This document shows positions 57,364 through 64,000 of a stretch of DNA of 64,000 nt, one piece after another. A program made the position numbers and the translations under genes. Under the pieces are notes generated by a model. The model had not been told where the DNA came from, did not search any database, and worked only from the letters and a program-made list of their open reading frames with translations. The DNA comes from Mesorhizobium wenxiniae. Lineage in GTDB: Bacteria; Pseudomonadota; Alphaproteobacteria; Rhizobiales; Rhizobiaceae. The stretch's first letter is position 1, and each line of letters starts with the position of its first letter. Where the stretch lies: contig NZ_NPKH01000020.1 in NCBI RefSeq assembly GCF_002284535.1, positions 868,001 to 932,000 of the forward strand, given 5' to 3'.

Positions 57364-57996
57364 TCAGCTTTTCTGCAAAGCCACATGAACGCCCAATCCG
57401 ACGAGCACCGCACCGCCCGCACGCCGCATGAGGCGCTGCGCGTGGCTCGAGCGCCGCAGCCTGGTGACCAGCGCACCTGCCAGCACCACGCACATGACAT
57501 CCGCCGAAGAGAACATCAGATTGACGATCGTCCCGAGGACGAGGAATTGGAGCCAGACGGCAAACGTCGCGGACGCGTCGATGAATTGTGGCAGGAACGC
57601 CATGAAGAAGATTGCAGTCTTGGGATTGAGCACCTCGACGGTGATACTCTCGAAAAAGGCGCGGCGGGCGGATTTCGGCTCAATACCTGAGATAACAGCA
57701 TCGTCTTGCGCCCTGGCGCGAAACAGCGAGACACCCAGCCAGATCAGATAGAGTGCGCCGGCCAGCTTGACCGCGATGTAGAGCGTCGGCACGGCGTGGA
57801 AAAGCACGGACAACCCGGCAGCGGCGGCGACGACGTGCACATAGCCGCCAAGATGGATACCCAACGCCGCCGTCAGGCCGGACCAGCGGCCCCGCGCCAT
57901 GGTTTGCGCAGCCGCGTAAAGCATCGCCGGACCGGGGATGTAGGCAAAGATCGCCGTGGTGGCGAAAAAGGCGATAAGCAGTTCGGTCGACGGCAT
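57364..57996 (-). CDS. LysE/RhtB-family amino-acid exporter
   Basis: 210 residues, six helices: [20 protein letters not shown] holds the GPxxL motif, then [19 protein letters not shown] and [18 protein letters not shown], all typical of LysE. It exports amino acids or related compounds; which is unknown. It lies between the two arms of the heptose locus, 150 bp upstream of hldE on the same strand, without a functional link to LPS. Confidence 0.9.
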   Translation of the reverse strand: MPSTELLIAFFATTAIFAYIPGPAMLYAAAQTMARGRWSGLTAALGIHLGGYVHVVAAAAGLSVLFHAVPTLYIAVKLAGALYLIWLGVSLFRARAQDDAVISGIEPKSARRAFFESITVEVLNPKTAIFFMAFLPQFIDASATFAVWLQFLVLGTIVNLMFSSADVMCVVLAGALVTRLRRSSHAQRLMRRAGGAVLVGLGVHVALQKS

Positions 57997-58099
57997 TATC
58001 CTTGCTCCTGTCGTGCCTCGCCGGTGGATCGCCGACTGAAGCGAAAGCTTGCGGCGGCACTGTGGCGCTCACCCAACCGCCGGATTGCGACCTGCTTTA

Positions 58100-58128
58100 T
58101 CGACAGCCCCGCAAGCCTCCCCTATAAG
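58100..58128 (+). promoter_or_regulatory. Candidate hldD promoter
   Basis: TCGACA (58100-58105), a 17-base spacer and TATAAG (58123-58128) form a good sigma-70 site; the start would be near 58135, 27 bases before the hldD ATG. Confidence 0.6.
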
Positions 58129-58161
58129 GGCCGGAATCGGCACGAGATACCAGAGGCTTTC

Positions 58162-59112
58162 ATGATCATCGTCACGGGCGGCGCCGGCATGATCGGCTCC
58201 AACATCGTCGCCGCGCTCAATGCCGAAGGGATCAGCGACATCGTCGTCGTCGACGACCTGACCGACGGCCACAAGATTGCCAATCTCGCCGACCTGCAGA
58301 TCGCCGATTATCTCGACAAGGACGATTTCCTGCCGCGGATGGAGGCCGGGGACCACGGCCGCATCGAGGCTGTCTTCCACCAGGGCGCCTGCTCGACGAC
58401 CACCGAATGGAACGGCAAGTTCATGATGGAGGTGAACTACGCTTATTCGAAGCGGCTGCTGCATGCCTGCCTGGCACTGCGGGTGCCTTTCCTCTACGCC
58501 TCCTCAGCCTCGGTCTATGGCGGCGGCGCCGAGTTTCGCGAGGAGCCGGAATGCGAACGCCCGCTCAATGTCTATGCCTATTCAAAGAAGCTGTTCGACG
58601 ACTATGTCCGCCGCACCGTCTTCGATACCGATCATTCGCCGGTTGCGGGCCTGCGCTATTTCAACGTCTATGGACCGCGCGAGGCGCATAAGGGCGCCAT
58701 GGCCTCGGTCGCCTTCCATCTGTTCAATCAGGTCGAGCAAGGCCAGAACCCGAAACTGTTCGGCGCCTATGACGGTTTCGGACCTGGCGAGCAGAGCCGC
58801 GATTTCATCCATGTCGGCGATGTCGCCGAGGTCAATCTGTGGCTATGGAAACGGGGCTCAAGCGGCATCTTCAACTGCGGCACCGGCCTTGCCCAGCCGT
58901 TCCGCGCCATAGCCGAAACGGTGATCGGCACGCTGGGGAAAGGCGAGATCGAATTCATCGACTTCCCCGACCACCTGAAGGGAAGCTACCAGAGTTTTAC
59001 GCAAGCTGATATGTCCCGGTTGCGCGCCGCCGGTTACAATGGTCAGTTTCGCACAGTGGAAACCGGCGTCAGAGACTATGTCGAATGGCTGAAAGCCCAA
59101 CGATCCTCGTGA
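58162..59112 (+). CDS. hldD: ADP-glyceromanno-heptose 6-epimerase
   Basis: 316 residues, an extended [18 protein letters not shown] at the N-terminus (GxxGxxG), [11 protein letters not shown] with the Ser, [14 protein letters not shown] (Tyr and Lys), and [14 protein letters not shown]. It epimerises ADP-D- to ADP-L-glycero-D-manno-heptose. AGAGGC precedes the ATG. The waaF start lies inside its last codons, so the genes are coupled. Confidence 0.95.
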   Translation: MIIVTGGAGMIGSNIVAALNAEGISDIVVVDDLTDGHKIANLADLQIADYLDKDDFLPRMEAGDHGRIEAVFHQGACSTTTEWNGKFMMEVNYAYSKRLLHACLALRVPFLYASSASVYGGGAEFREEPECERPLNVYAYSKKLFDDYVRRTVFDTDHSPVAGLRYFNVYGPREAHKGAMASVAFHLFNQVEQGQNPKLFGAYDGFGPGEQSRDFIHVGDVAEVNLWLWKRGSSGIFNCGTGLAQPFRAIAETVIGTLGKGEIEFIDFPDHLKGSYQSFTQADMSRLRAAGYNGQFRTVETGVRDYVEWLKAQRSS

Positions 59113-60092
59113 TCGGCCCACGCTGGGTGGGCGACATGGTGATGGCGCAGTGCCTGTTCTCGGCGCTAAGAGAGCTTCACCCGAACGCCGCGATCGATGT
59201 GCTGGCCCCGGCATGGGCGGCGCCACTGGTCAAGCGCATGCCCGAAATACGCCAGCAGATCGATCTGCCGCTGAAATCCGGCGCGCTGGAATTCCGCATG
59301 CGAAGGCGCTTCGGCCGCCTGCTGCGCGGCCACTACGGCATCGCCTATGTTATGCCTGGGAGCTGGAAGTCGGCGCTCGTCCCGTTCTTTGCCCGCATTC
59401 CGCGCCGCGTCGGCCATCTCAAGGAAATGCGCTACGGGCTGCTGACCGATATCGTTCCCTTGCCCGACCATTTGAAACGGCGCACGGCGCAGGCCTATTT
59501 CGGCCTCGCGCGGGGGGGCACGTTCCGCGCTCCCAAGCTCGCTGTCGATACAAAAAACCAGGCGGAATTGCTGGGCCGCTTCGGGCTGGAGGCGAAAAAA
59601 TTCGTCGCGCTGATGCCCGGCGCCGAATTCGGCCCGGCCAAGCGCTGGCCGAGCGAACGCTATGCCGGCCTTGCCCGCGACATGATGGCCAAAGGTTTTG
59701 AGGTCGCGCTGTTCGGATCGAAGAACGACGCCGACGTAACGGCGGAAATCGCCACGCTTGCACCTGGCGTCGTCGATCTCGCCGGCCAGACGCGGCTGGA
59801 GGACGCCATCGACCTGATCGCCGCGGCCAGGCTTGCGGTGTCGAACGACAGTGGGCTGATGCATGTTGCCGCCGCAGTCGGCACGCCGATCGTTGCCGTC
59901 TACGGCTCGACCTCGCCGCAGAATACGCCGCCCCTCGCCGAGCAGCGCGAACTGGTCTGGCTCGGCCTGTCCTGTTCGCCCTGCCACCGGAAAATCTGCC
60001 CGCTCAGCCATCTCAATTGCCTGAACACGCTCGAGGTGGCACAGGTCGCGGCAGCGGCGGAACGGCTGCTGGAAATGCCGGCCGCCGCATGA
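59085..60092 (+). CDS. waaF: LPS heptosyltransferase II
   Basis: 335 residues of glycosyltransferase family 9. [20 protein letters not shown] at the N-terminus, [20 protein letters not shown] at the nucleotide site, [16 protein letters not shown] and a Cys-rich C-terminus ([16 protein letters not shown]) as in WaaF. It adds the second heptose to the inner core. The start overlaps hldD by 28 bases, and its stop overlaps the waaC start by four (ATGA). Confidence 0.93.
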   Translation: MAESPTILVIGPRWVGDMVMAQCLFSALRELHPNAAIDVLAPAWAAPLVKRMPEIRQQIDLPLKSGALEFRMRRRFGRLLRGHYGIAYVMPGSWKSALVPFFARIPRRVGHLKEMRYGLLTDIVPLPDHLKRRTAQAYFGLARGGTFRAPKLAVDTKNQAELLGRFGLEAKKFVALMPGAEFGPAKRWPSERYAGLARDMMAKGFEVALFGSKNDADVTAEIATLAPGVVDLAGQTRLEDAIDLIAAARLAVSNDSGLMHVAAAVGTPIVAVYGSTSPQNTPPLAEQRELVWLGLSCSPCHRKICPLSHLNCLNTLEVAQVAAAAERLLEMPAAA

Positions 60093-61075
60093 GGATGCTT
60101 ATCGTCAAGACATCCTCGATGGGTGACGTCATCCACACCTTTCCGGCCGTCGAGGATGCGCGCCGCAACCGGCCGGATGTGTCGCTCGACTGGTGTGTGG
60201 AAGAGGCTTTTGCCGGCATCGTGGCGCTGCATCCGGCGATCGCAACCATCCACACAGTGGCAATCCGGCGCTGGCGCACAAGCCCACTCGGCCGCGGCAC
60301 ATGGCGCGAGGCAGCGGGATTGCGCCGCGCCTTGCGGGATTGCCGCTACGATTTCGTCGTCGACGCGCAAGGATTGCTGAAGTCGGCCCTGGTGGCGAAA
60401 CAGGCCGCGGCGCCGATCGTCGGCTTCGACCGGTCGAGCGCTCGCGAGCCTTCGGCGACTTTGTTCTACGACCGCCGCTACGCTGTGCCGCGCGATCTGC
60501 ACGCCATAGAACGCACAAGGCGGCTGTTCGGGCTGGCGCTCGGCTATGAACCGGATTTTTCCGGGCTCGAGTCCGGCATCATGCCGCCGGCCGGCGGTTC
60601 GAACTTTGTCGGGGGAAAAACCGCCTTCCTGCTGCATGGCACCAGCCGCGAGGACAAGAAATGGCCGGTCGGCGACTGGATCGAAACTGCCCGGCTTCTC
60701 GTGGGAAGAGGAATGACGCCGGTCACCACCTGGTCCAACGACAGGGAAAAGGCGATTGCCGAGGCGATCGCCCAAGCCGTTCCGCAGACCGTGCTGATGC
60801 CGAAATCACCGCTTGCCGAGATCGCCGCGATCATCGGCCGATCGGTGCTGGTCATCGGCGCGGACACCGGTCTCACCCACCTCGCCAGTGCCTTCGGCCT
60901 GCCGACGGTCGCGGTGTTTCTGGCGACAGAACCCGGCCTGACCGGCCCGCGCGGGCCGTTCTCGTCAACGCTGCTGGCCGCGCCCGGCGGCCGTGTCGTG
61001 CCTGCGGAAGTGGTGGCGGAGGCGGAGAGGCTTATGGAGCGCCAAGCGCACGATCTGGCAACCGGAAGGCATTGA
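60089..61075 (+). CDS. waaC: LPS heptosyltransferase I
   Basis: 328 residues, family 9: MLIVKTSSMGDVIHTFPAVE at the start, FVVDAQGLLKSALVAKQA, LLHGTSREDKKWP at the donor site and IGADTGLTHLASAFGLPTVA. It transfers the first L-D-heptose to Kdo. Last gene of hldD-waaF-waaC. Confidence 0.93.
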   Translation: MRMLIVKTSSMGDVIHTFPAVEDARRNRPDVSLDWCVEEAFAGIVALHPAIATIHTVAIRRWRTSPLGRGTWREAAGLRRALRDCRYDFVVDAQGLLKSALVAKQAAAPIVGFDRSSAREPSATLFYDRRYAVPRDLHAIERTRRLFGLALGYEPDFSGLESGIMPPAGGSNFVGGKTAFLLHGTSREDKKWPVGDWIETARLLVGRGMTPVTTWSNDREKAIAEAIAQAVPQTVLMPKSPLAEIAAIIGRSVLVIGADTGLTHLASAFGLPTVAVFLATEPGLTGPRGPFSSTLLAAPGGRVVPAEVVAEAERLMERQAHDLATGRH

Positions 61076-61131
61076 ATTATTGAATCAATCCAAATGGAAA
61101 GGTCGGCGCCGCCCCATCCGCCTGCCGGCAC

Positions 61132-61256
61132 CTTCTCCCCGTATAGTGACGGGGAGAAGGGGGCTGGACGCGAACTCGGCGCCTGTCCTGCAACGCTGAT
61201 AATTGGCGAAACCGTCGGTCACGGCGTCCTTCTCCCCGTCACTATACGGGGAGAAG
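61132..61256. repeat. Large exact inverted repeat
   Basis: Bases 61132-61159 and 61229-61256 are exact inverse copies of 28 bases; each is itself palindromic (CTTCTCCCCG...CGGGGAGAAG). Flanking CCTGCCGGCA and TGCCCGGCAGG extend the arms. It lies between convergent waaC and greA and may end both transcripts. Confidence 0.85.
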
Positions 61257-61337
61257 TGCCCGGCAGGGCGATGAGCGGCAGCGCAAACCTCGGGCTAAAA
61301 CAGTGCGATTCAGGAACCAATCCTGCCCGCTCTACCC

Positions 61338-61811
61338 CTAGATGAACTGCACCTGGACGATCTCATAGCCCCGCGCACCGCCTGGCGCGTTGACCTCGAT
61401 CGCATCGCCGACTTCCTTGCCGATCAGCGCCCGCGCGATCGGCGAGGAGATCGAGATGCGGCCGGACTTCACATCCGCTTCCTGGTCGCCGACGATCTGG
61501 TAGGTCTTCTTCTCTTCCGTGTCCTCGTCGACCAGCACCACGGTCGCGCCGAACTTGACCTTTTCGCCGCTGAGCTTGGTGATGTCGATCACCTCGGCAC
61601 GGGCGATGAAGTCCTCGAGCTCGTTGACGCGACCCTCATTGAGGCTTTGCGCCTCTTTCGCCGCGTGGTACTCGGCATTTTCGGAAAGATCGCCATGCGA
61701 GCGCGCTTCGGAGATCGCTTCGATGATGCGCGGCCGCTCTTCCTGCTGGCGCCAGCGCAGTTCTTCCTTCAATGACGCGAACCCCTCGCCTGTCATCGGG
61801 ACCTTGATCAT
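61338..61811 (-). CDS. greA: Transcription elongation factor GreA
   Basis: 157 residues: an N-terminal coiled coil with the acidic tip ([18 protein letters not shown]), and a C-terminal FKBP-like domain ([36 protein letters not shown]). It stimulates RNA cleavage by stalled RNA polymerase. Start before [10 protein letters not shown] by family N-terminus. A terminator-like hairpin lies in its leader. Confidence 0.96.
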   Translation of the reverse strand: MIKVPMTGEGFASLKEELRWRQQEERPRIIEAISEARSHGDLSENAEYHAAKEAQSLNEGRVNELEDFIARAEVIDITKLSGEKVKFGATVVLVDEDTEEKKTYQIVGDQEADVKSGRISISSPIARALIGKEVGDAIEVNAPGGARGYEIVQVQFI

Positions 61812-61871
61812 GATGCCTGACCTTTCCTGCCGCCGCCCCCGCATTCCGGGAGCGACCTTGTCGATGGGTAC

Positions 61872-61912
61872 AAAAAGAAAACGGTCCGGCAGCCTCGGGC
61901 TAACGGAACCGT
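61872..61912 (-). terminator. Terminator-like hairpin in the greA leader
   Basis: On the minus strand, ACGGTTCCG and CGGACCGT enclose an inner AGCC/GGCT stem and are followed by TTTCTTTTTG. It lies 61-101 bases before the greA ATG and downstream of a TATATT -10-like box (61931-61936), so a short leader RNA of about 50 nt is possible, as with GraL of E. coli. Confidence 0.65.
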
Positions 61913-62038
61913 CTCACCGCAATTTCCCCCAATATAGCAATCTTCGTGGGTTTTTCACGCCAAAAAATCGGTTTTGAAAAATTCACCCGCCATTTTTTGA
62001 AATGCCGTCACGGCAGCACGGCTGGCCGGGCGAGCGGT

Positions 62039-62068
62039 AAAAAACCGGCTGCGATTGCTCACAGCCGG
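62039..62068 (-). terminator. Rho-independent terminator of the TPR gene
   Basis: On the minus strand CCGGCTG pairs with CAGCCGG around a ten-base loop and is followed by six T. It lies 26 bases after the TPR gene stop. Confidence 0.88.
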
Positions 62069-62093
62069 AGTGAGGAGCGTTTTGGGCTTCGAA

Positions 62094-62636
62094 TCAGCTC
62101 TTCATGAAACGGTCTATCTGCTCAGACAGCATGCCGTATTCACGAGATCCCTTGCCGGTGCGCTTCTCGATCTCGCGCAGCTGTTCCCGGGCACCGGCGA
62201 GATCGCCGATCTGCAGATGCGCCTCGCCGAGATATTCACGTACCAGCGTATAATCAGGATCGATGCGCAGCGCTTCCTCATAATAGCCGAGACCGACGGT
62301 GACGCGTCCGGAATGGCGGTGCGAGTAGCCGAGGTAGTTGAGGATGCGAGGGTCTTCCTTGTCTGCAGCCAGGCTGAGCACCGCAATCGCCTCGTCATAA
62401 CGTCCGGCCATCGCCAGCGCGCGGCCGGCTTCATAGATGTTGTCGTCGTCCAGCATGCCTTGCTTCGGTGCCACGCATTTTTGCTTCTTCTTGTCCCAGA
62501 CCATGCCTTTCTTACACTGCGTGACGGTCTGGTTGCCGCCGCCGCCACCTCCACCTTCACCGGCCGAAAACACCGGAACAGCAAACAGCGGCAGGGCGGC
62601 AACCGCCAGAACCTGGATCAGCAATCGTCTGCGCAT
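62094..62636 (-). CDS. Periplasmic TPR-repeat protein
   Basis: 180 residues: signal peptide (LLIQVLAVAALPLFAVPVFS), a Gly run, a Cys pair (QCKKGMVWDKKKQKC), then tetratricopeptide helices from about residue 65 (DNIYEAGRALAMAGRYDEAI, ILNYLGYSHRHSGRVTVGLG, YTLVREYLGEAHLQIGDLAG). It is likely a scaffold in the periplasm; partner unknown. AAGGAGAG precedes the ATG at 62636. Confidence 0.85.
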   Translation of the reverse strand: MRRRLLIQVLAVAALPLFAVPVFSAGEGGGGGGGNQTVTQCKKGMVWDKKKQKCVAPKQGMLDDDNIYEAGRALAMAGRYDEAIAVLSLAADKEDPRILNYLGYSHRHSGRVTVGLGYYEEALRIDPDYTLVREYLGEAHLQIGDLAGAREQLREIEKRTGKGSREYGMLSEQIDRFMKS

Positions 62637-62833
62637 CGGACTCTCCTTGAAGCATGACAATGCAAGACTAACGCCGGGCAAAAGCCGTTTCATCCCGGAA
62701 AAAAGTCATGGCCATTGAACGCTTTTTGAACGGTCCGCGCCAGTCGGAAAATAGAAGTGCCGAACATGACGTGACGAGCGCTGCAAATTCGCTATCATCC
62801 AGCAAACGGCAACGGAGTATGCGGAGAAAGCCA

Positions 62834-63259
62834 GTGCAGCGGCGCCTTGAAAAGGAATGGGAGCTTTCGATCGGTCCCGACACCGTGCGCCTGTTCATCC
62901 TCAAGGCGAAGGCGCTGAGCGCCGCCGTCAACGAAGACTATGCCGATGGCGCCGAGCACGAGGTCGAACTCGACGGCGAGGCGCATGACAATCATCATCA
63001 TGACGGTCTCGTCGAGGAAAGTTCCGAAAACCTCACCGAAGAAGAATTGCGCGAACTGATCAACGACCTCAATGTCGACGAGGCGGCCGAACTGGTCGCC
63101 CTGGCCTGGGTTGGACGCGGCGACTATGACGCCTCGGAATGGGCCGACGCGCTGGCGGCCGCGCGCGAGCGCGCCAACAAGCGCACGGCGAAATATCTGC
63201 TCGGCATGCCGCTCTTGGCCGACTGGCTGGAGGAAGGGCTGGAAGCGATCGGTGCGTAA
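62834..63259 (+). CDS. DUF3775 protein
   Basis: 141 residues. The DUF3775 core is ELRELINDLNVDEAAELVAL, WVGRGDYDASEWADALAAA and the C-terminal KRTAKYLLGMPLLADWLEEG. A His/Asp-rich stretch (AHDNHHHDG) precedes it. Function unknown. GTG at 62834 is preferred because GGAGAAAGCCA lies directly upstream; ATGs at 62708 and 62819 are in frame but poorly placed. Confidence 0.8.
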   Translation: MQRRLEKEWELSIGPDTVRLFILKAKALSAAVNEDYADGAEHEVELDGEAHDNHHHDGLVEESSENLTEEELRELINDLNVDEAAELVALAWVGRGDYDASEWADALAAARERANKRTAKYLLGMPLLADWLEEGLEAIGA

Positions 63260-63334
63260 CACCGCGGTTACCGTTCGTGATCGGCCAAAACCCTCGTTCA
63301 GGCAACTTCCGCATTCGCTCACCGTTAACGGCGA

Positions 63335-64000
63335 ATGGCGGCGCTGACCCCTCCCACATTGATCAGATTGGCCACATTGATCAGATTGGCCGGATTGAAC
63401 AGATTGGCGTTGTCTTTGGCGGCGGCGATGCTGTCCGCAGGATCGGCCCTGGCCCAAGCTCCGGAATTGCCTGAAACCGTGCCTGTCCCGGAGCTCAATC
63501 AGCCGCAACCAGCGCAAGAAGCCGCGCCTGCCGACGTGCCGATCCCCGAACCGCGCCCTGCGGATGGGCCAAAGCCTGATCAACCTGCGACCGACAAAAT
63601 GGACCAGCAGGACCAGCATAAGGAAGCCCGGCCGGAGCCGCCGGCAATCGCTCCAACGCCGAGCGAAAAGCCCGCCGAGGCCGAACCACCGGCCGCCACC
63701 CCGAAACCACCGGAGAAGCCGGCGCAAGCGCAGGAGAAAGAAATCCCTCCCGACCCGCGCTCGGCCTCTGTGCCGCAGGAAAATATGCCGGACGAGGAAC
63801 TTGCTTGCCGGAGGCGGCTGAAGTCGATGGGTGTCGACTTCGAGGAACGCAAGGCCGAGCACGATGCGGCGGTCGGCTGCTCTATCCCCTATCCGATCGC
63901 GCTGAAGACGCTGGGCAAGTCATTGGATATCCACCCCGAAACCGAGCTGAACTGCCAGATGGCCGAGGCCGCCGCGCGCTTCGCTGCCAATACCATCCAG
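63335..64000 (+). CDS. Extensin-like family protein (5' part)
   Basis: 222 codons, open to the window end. An N-terminal signal-like region contains three repeats of six residues (TLIRLA, TLIRLA, GLNRLA) from an 18-bp tandem repeat, then LSLAAAMLSAGSALA. A long Pro/Glu/Ala-rich linker follows (about residues 45-155), then the start of the extensin-like C-terminal domain with Cys (LACRRRLKSMGVDFEE, GCSIPYPIALKTLG, LNCQMAEAAARF). Probably periplasmic; the enzymatic role is unknown. Confidence 0.82.
   Translation, partial: MAALTPPTLIRLATLIRLAGLNRLALSLAAAMLSAGSALAQAPELPETVPVPELNQPQPAQEAAPADVPIPEPRPADGPKPDQPATDKMDQQDQHKEARPEPPAIAPTPSEKPAEAEPPAATPKPPEKPAQAQEKEIPPDPRSASVPQENMPDEELACRRRLKSMGVDFEERKAEHDAAVGCSIPYPIALKTLGKSLDIHPETELNCQMAEAAARFAANTIQ
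63355..63408 (+). repeat. 18-bp tandem repeat in the extensin-like gene
   Basis: CACATTGATCAGATTGGC occurs twice exactly (63355-63372, 63373-63390), followed by CGGATTGAACAGATTGGC. It encodes a repeated six-residue unit in the signal region; changes in copy number would stay in frame. Confidence 0.9.

Overview
The window is 64 kb of GC-rich chromosomal DNA from an alphaproteobacterium of the order Hyphomicrobiales, most likely Mesorhizobium or a close relative. The grounds are the housekeeping proteins (RpoD with an acidic spacer, a long CarB with an alphaproteobacterial insertion, the F1-ATPase zeta inhibitor), RIME-like palindromic intergenic elements, and an sRNA candidate with an anti-Shine-Dalgarno motif of rhizobial type. 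No replication origin, rRNA, tRNA, CRISPR array or intact insertion sequence was recognised.

Layout. 0-10 kb: the 3' end of an OmpA-domain gene and a hairpin-rich stretch, an SDR oxidoreductase, a LuxR-type regulator next to a catalytically dead trypsin-fold/PDZ protein, and a divergent active DegP-like protease. Then come a ureohydrolase, a glyoxalase/TetR pair sharing two operator-like repeats, a LysR/azoreductase pair, HlyU, PadR, DCC-family and GYD proteins. 10-15.4 kb: rpoD and dnaG, then a frameshifted RcnB-like gene. 15.7-21.5 kb: a Na/Pi cotransporter, a frameshifted MFS transporter, a second unusual ureohydrolase flanked by two DUF1801 genes, and yqeY. 21.6-35.7 kb: carA and carB, separated by about 9 kb of transporters, a metallopeptidase, a PCMT-like methyltransferase, a RibD-type reductase, an MFS/ArsR divergent pair, a phosphoesterase and an SH3 protein. 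An 11-copy octanucleotide array lies just upstream of carB.

35.8-48 kb: small membrane and secreted proteins, the ATPase zeta inhibitor, DUF4142 and DUF899 proteins, an LprI-like protein, a phage-like orphan, a lytic transglycosylase/GNAT pair, a methylguanine methyltransferase, cspA, a GST, two overlapping EAL phosphodiesterases, aspartate aminotransferase and a cupin. 48.3-54.5 kb: an EF-G paralogue lacking the usual catalytic His, a minus-strand sRNA candidate, an ICMT-like methyltransferase, a LysR regulator, trxB and an Lrp regulator. 54.5-61.1 kb: the ADP-heptose/inner-core LPS locus (hldE-gmhA-gmhB on the minus strand; hldD-waaF-waaC on the plus strand), with a LysE exporter in between. 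61.3-64 kb: greA with a terminator-like hairpin in its leader, a TPR protein, a DUF3775 protein and the 5' part of an extensin-like gene.

The clearest joint function is the LPS heptose locus: HldE, GmhA, GmhB and HldD make ADP-L-glycero-D-manno-heptose, and WaaC and WaaF transfer it to the core. CarA and CarB make carbamoyl phosphate from separate transcripts. The most unusual signals are the pseudoprotease/protease/LuxR group, the octanucleotide array with inverted copies at the SH3 stop codon, the hairpins in the carB and greA leaders, the EF-G-like GTPase, and the sRNA candidate. Two single-base frameshifts (RcnB-like, MFS) may be true pseudogenes or sequence errors.
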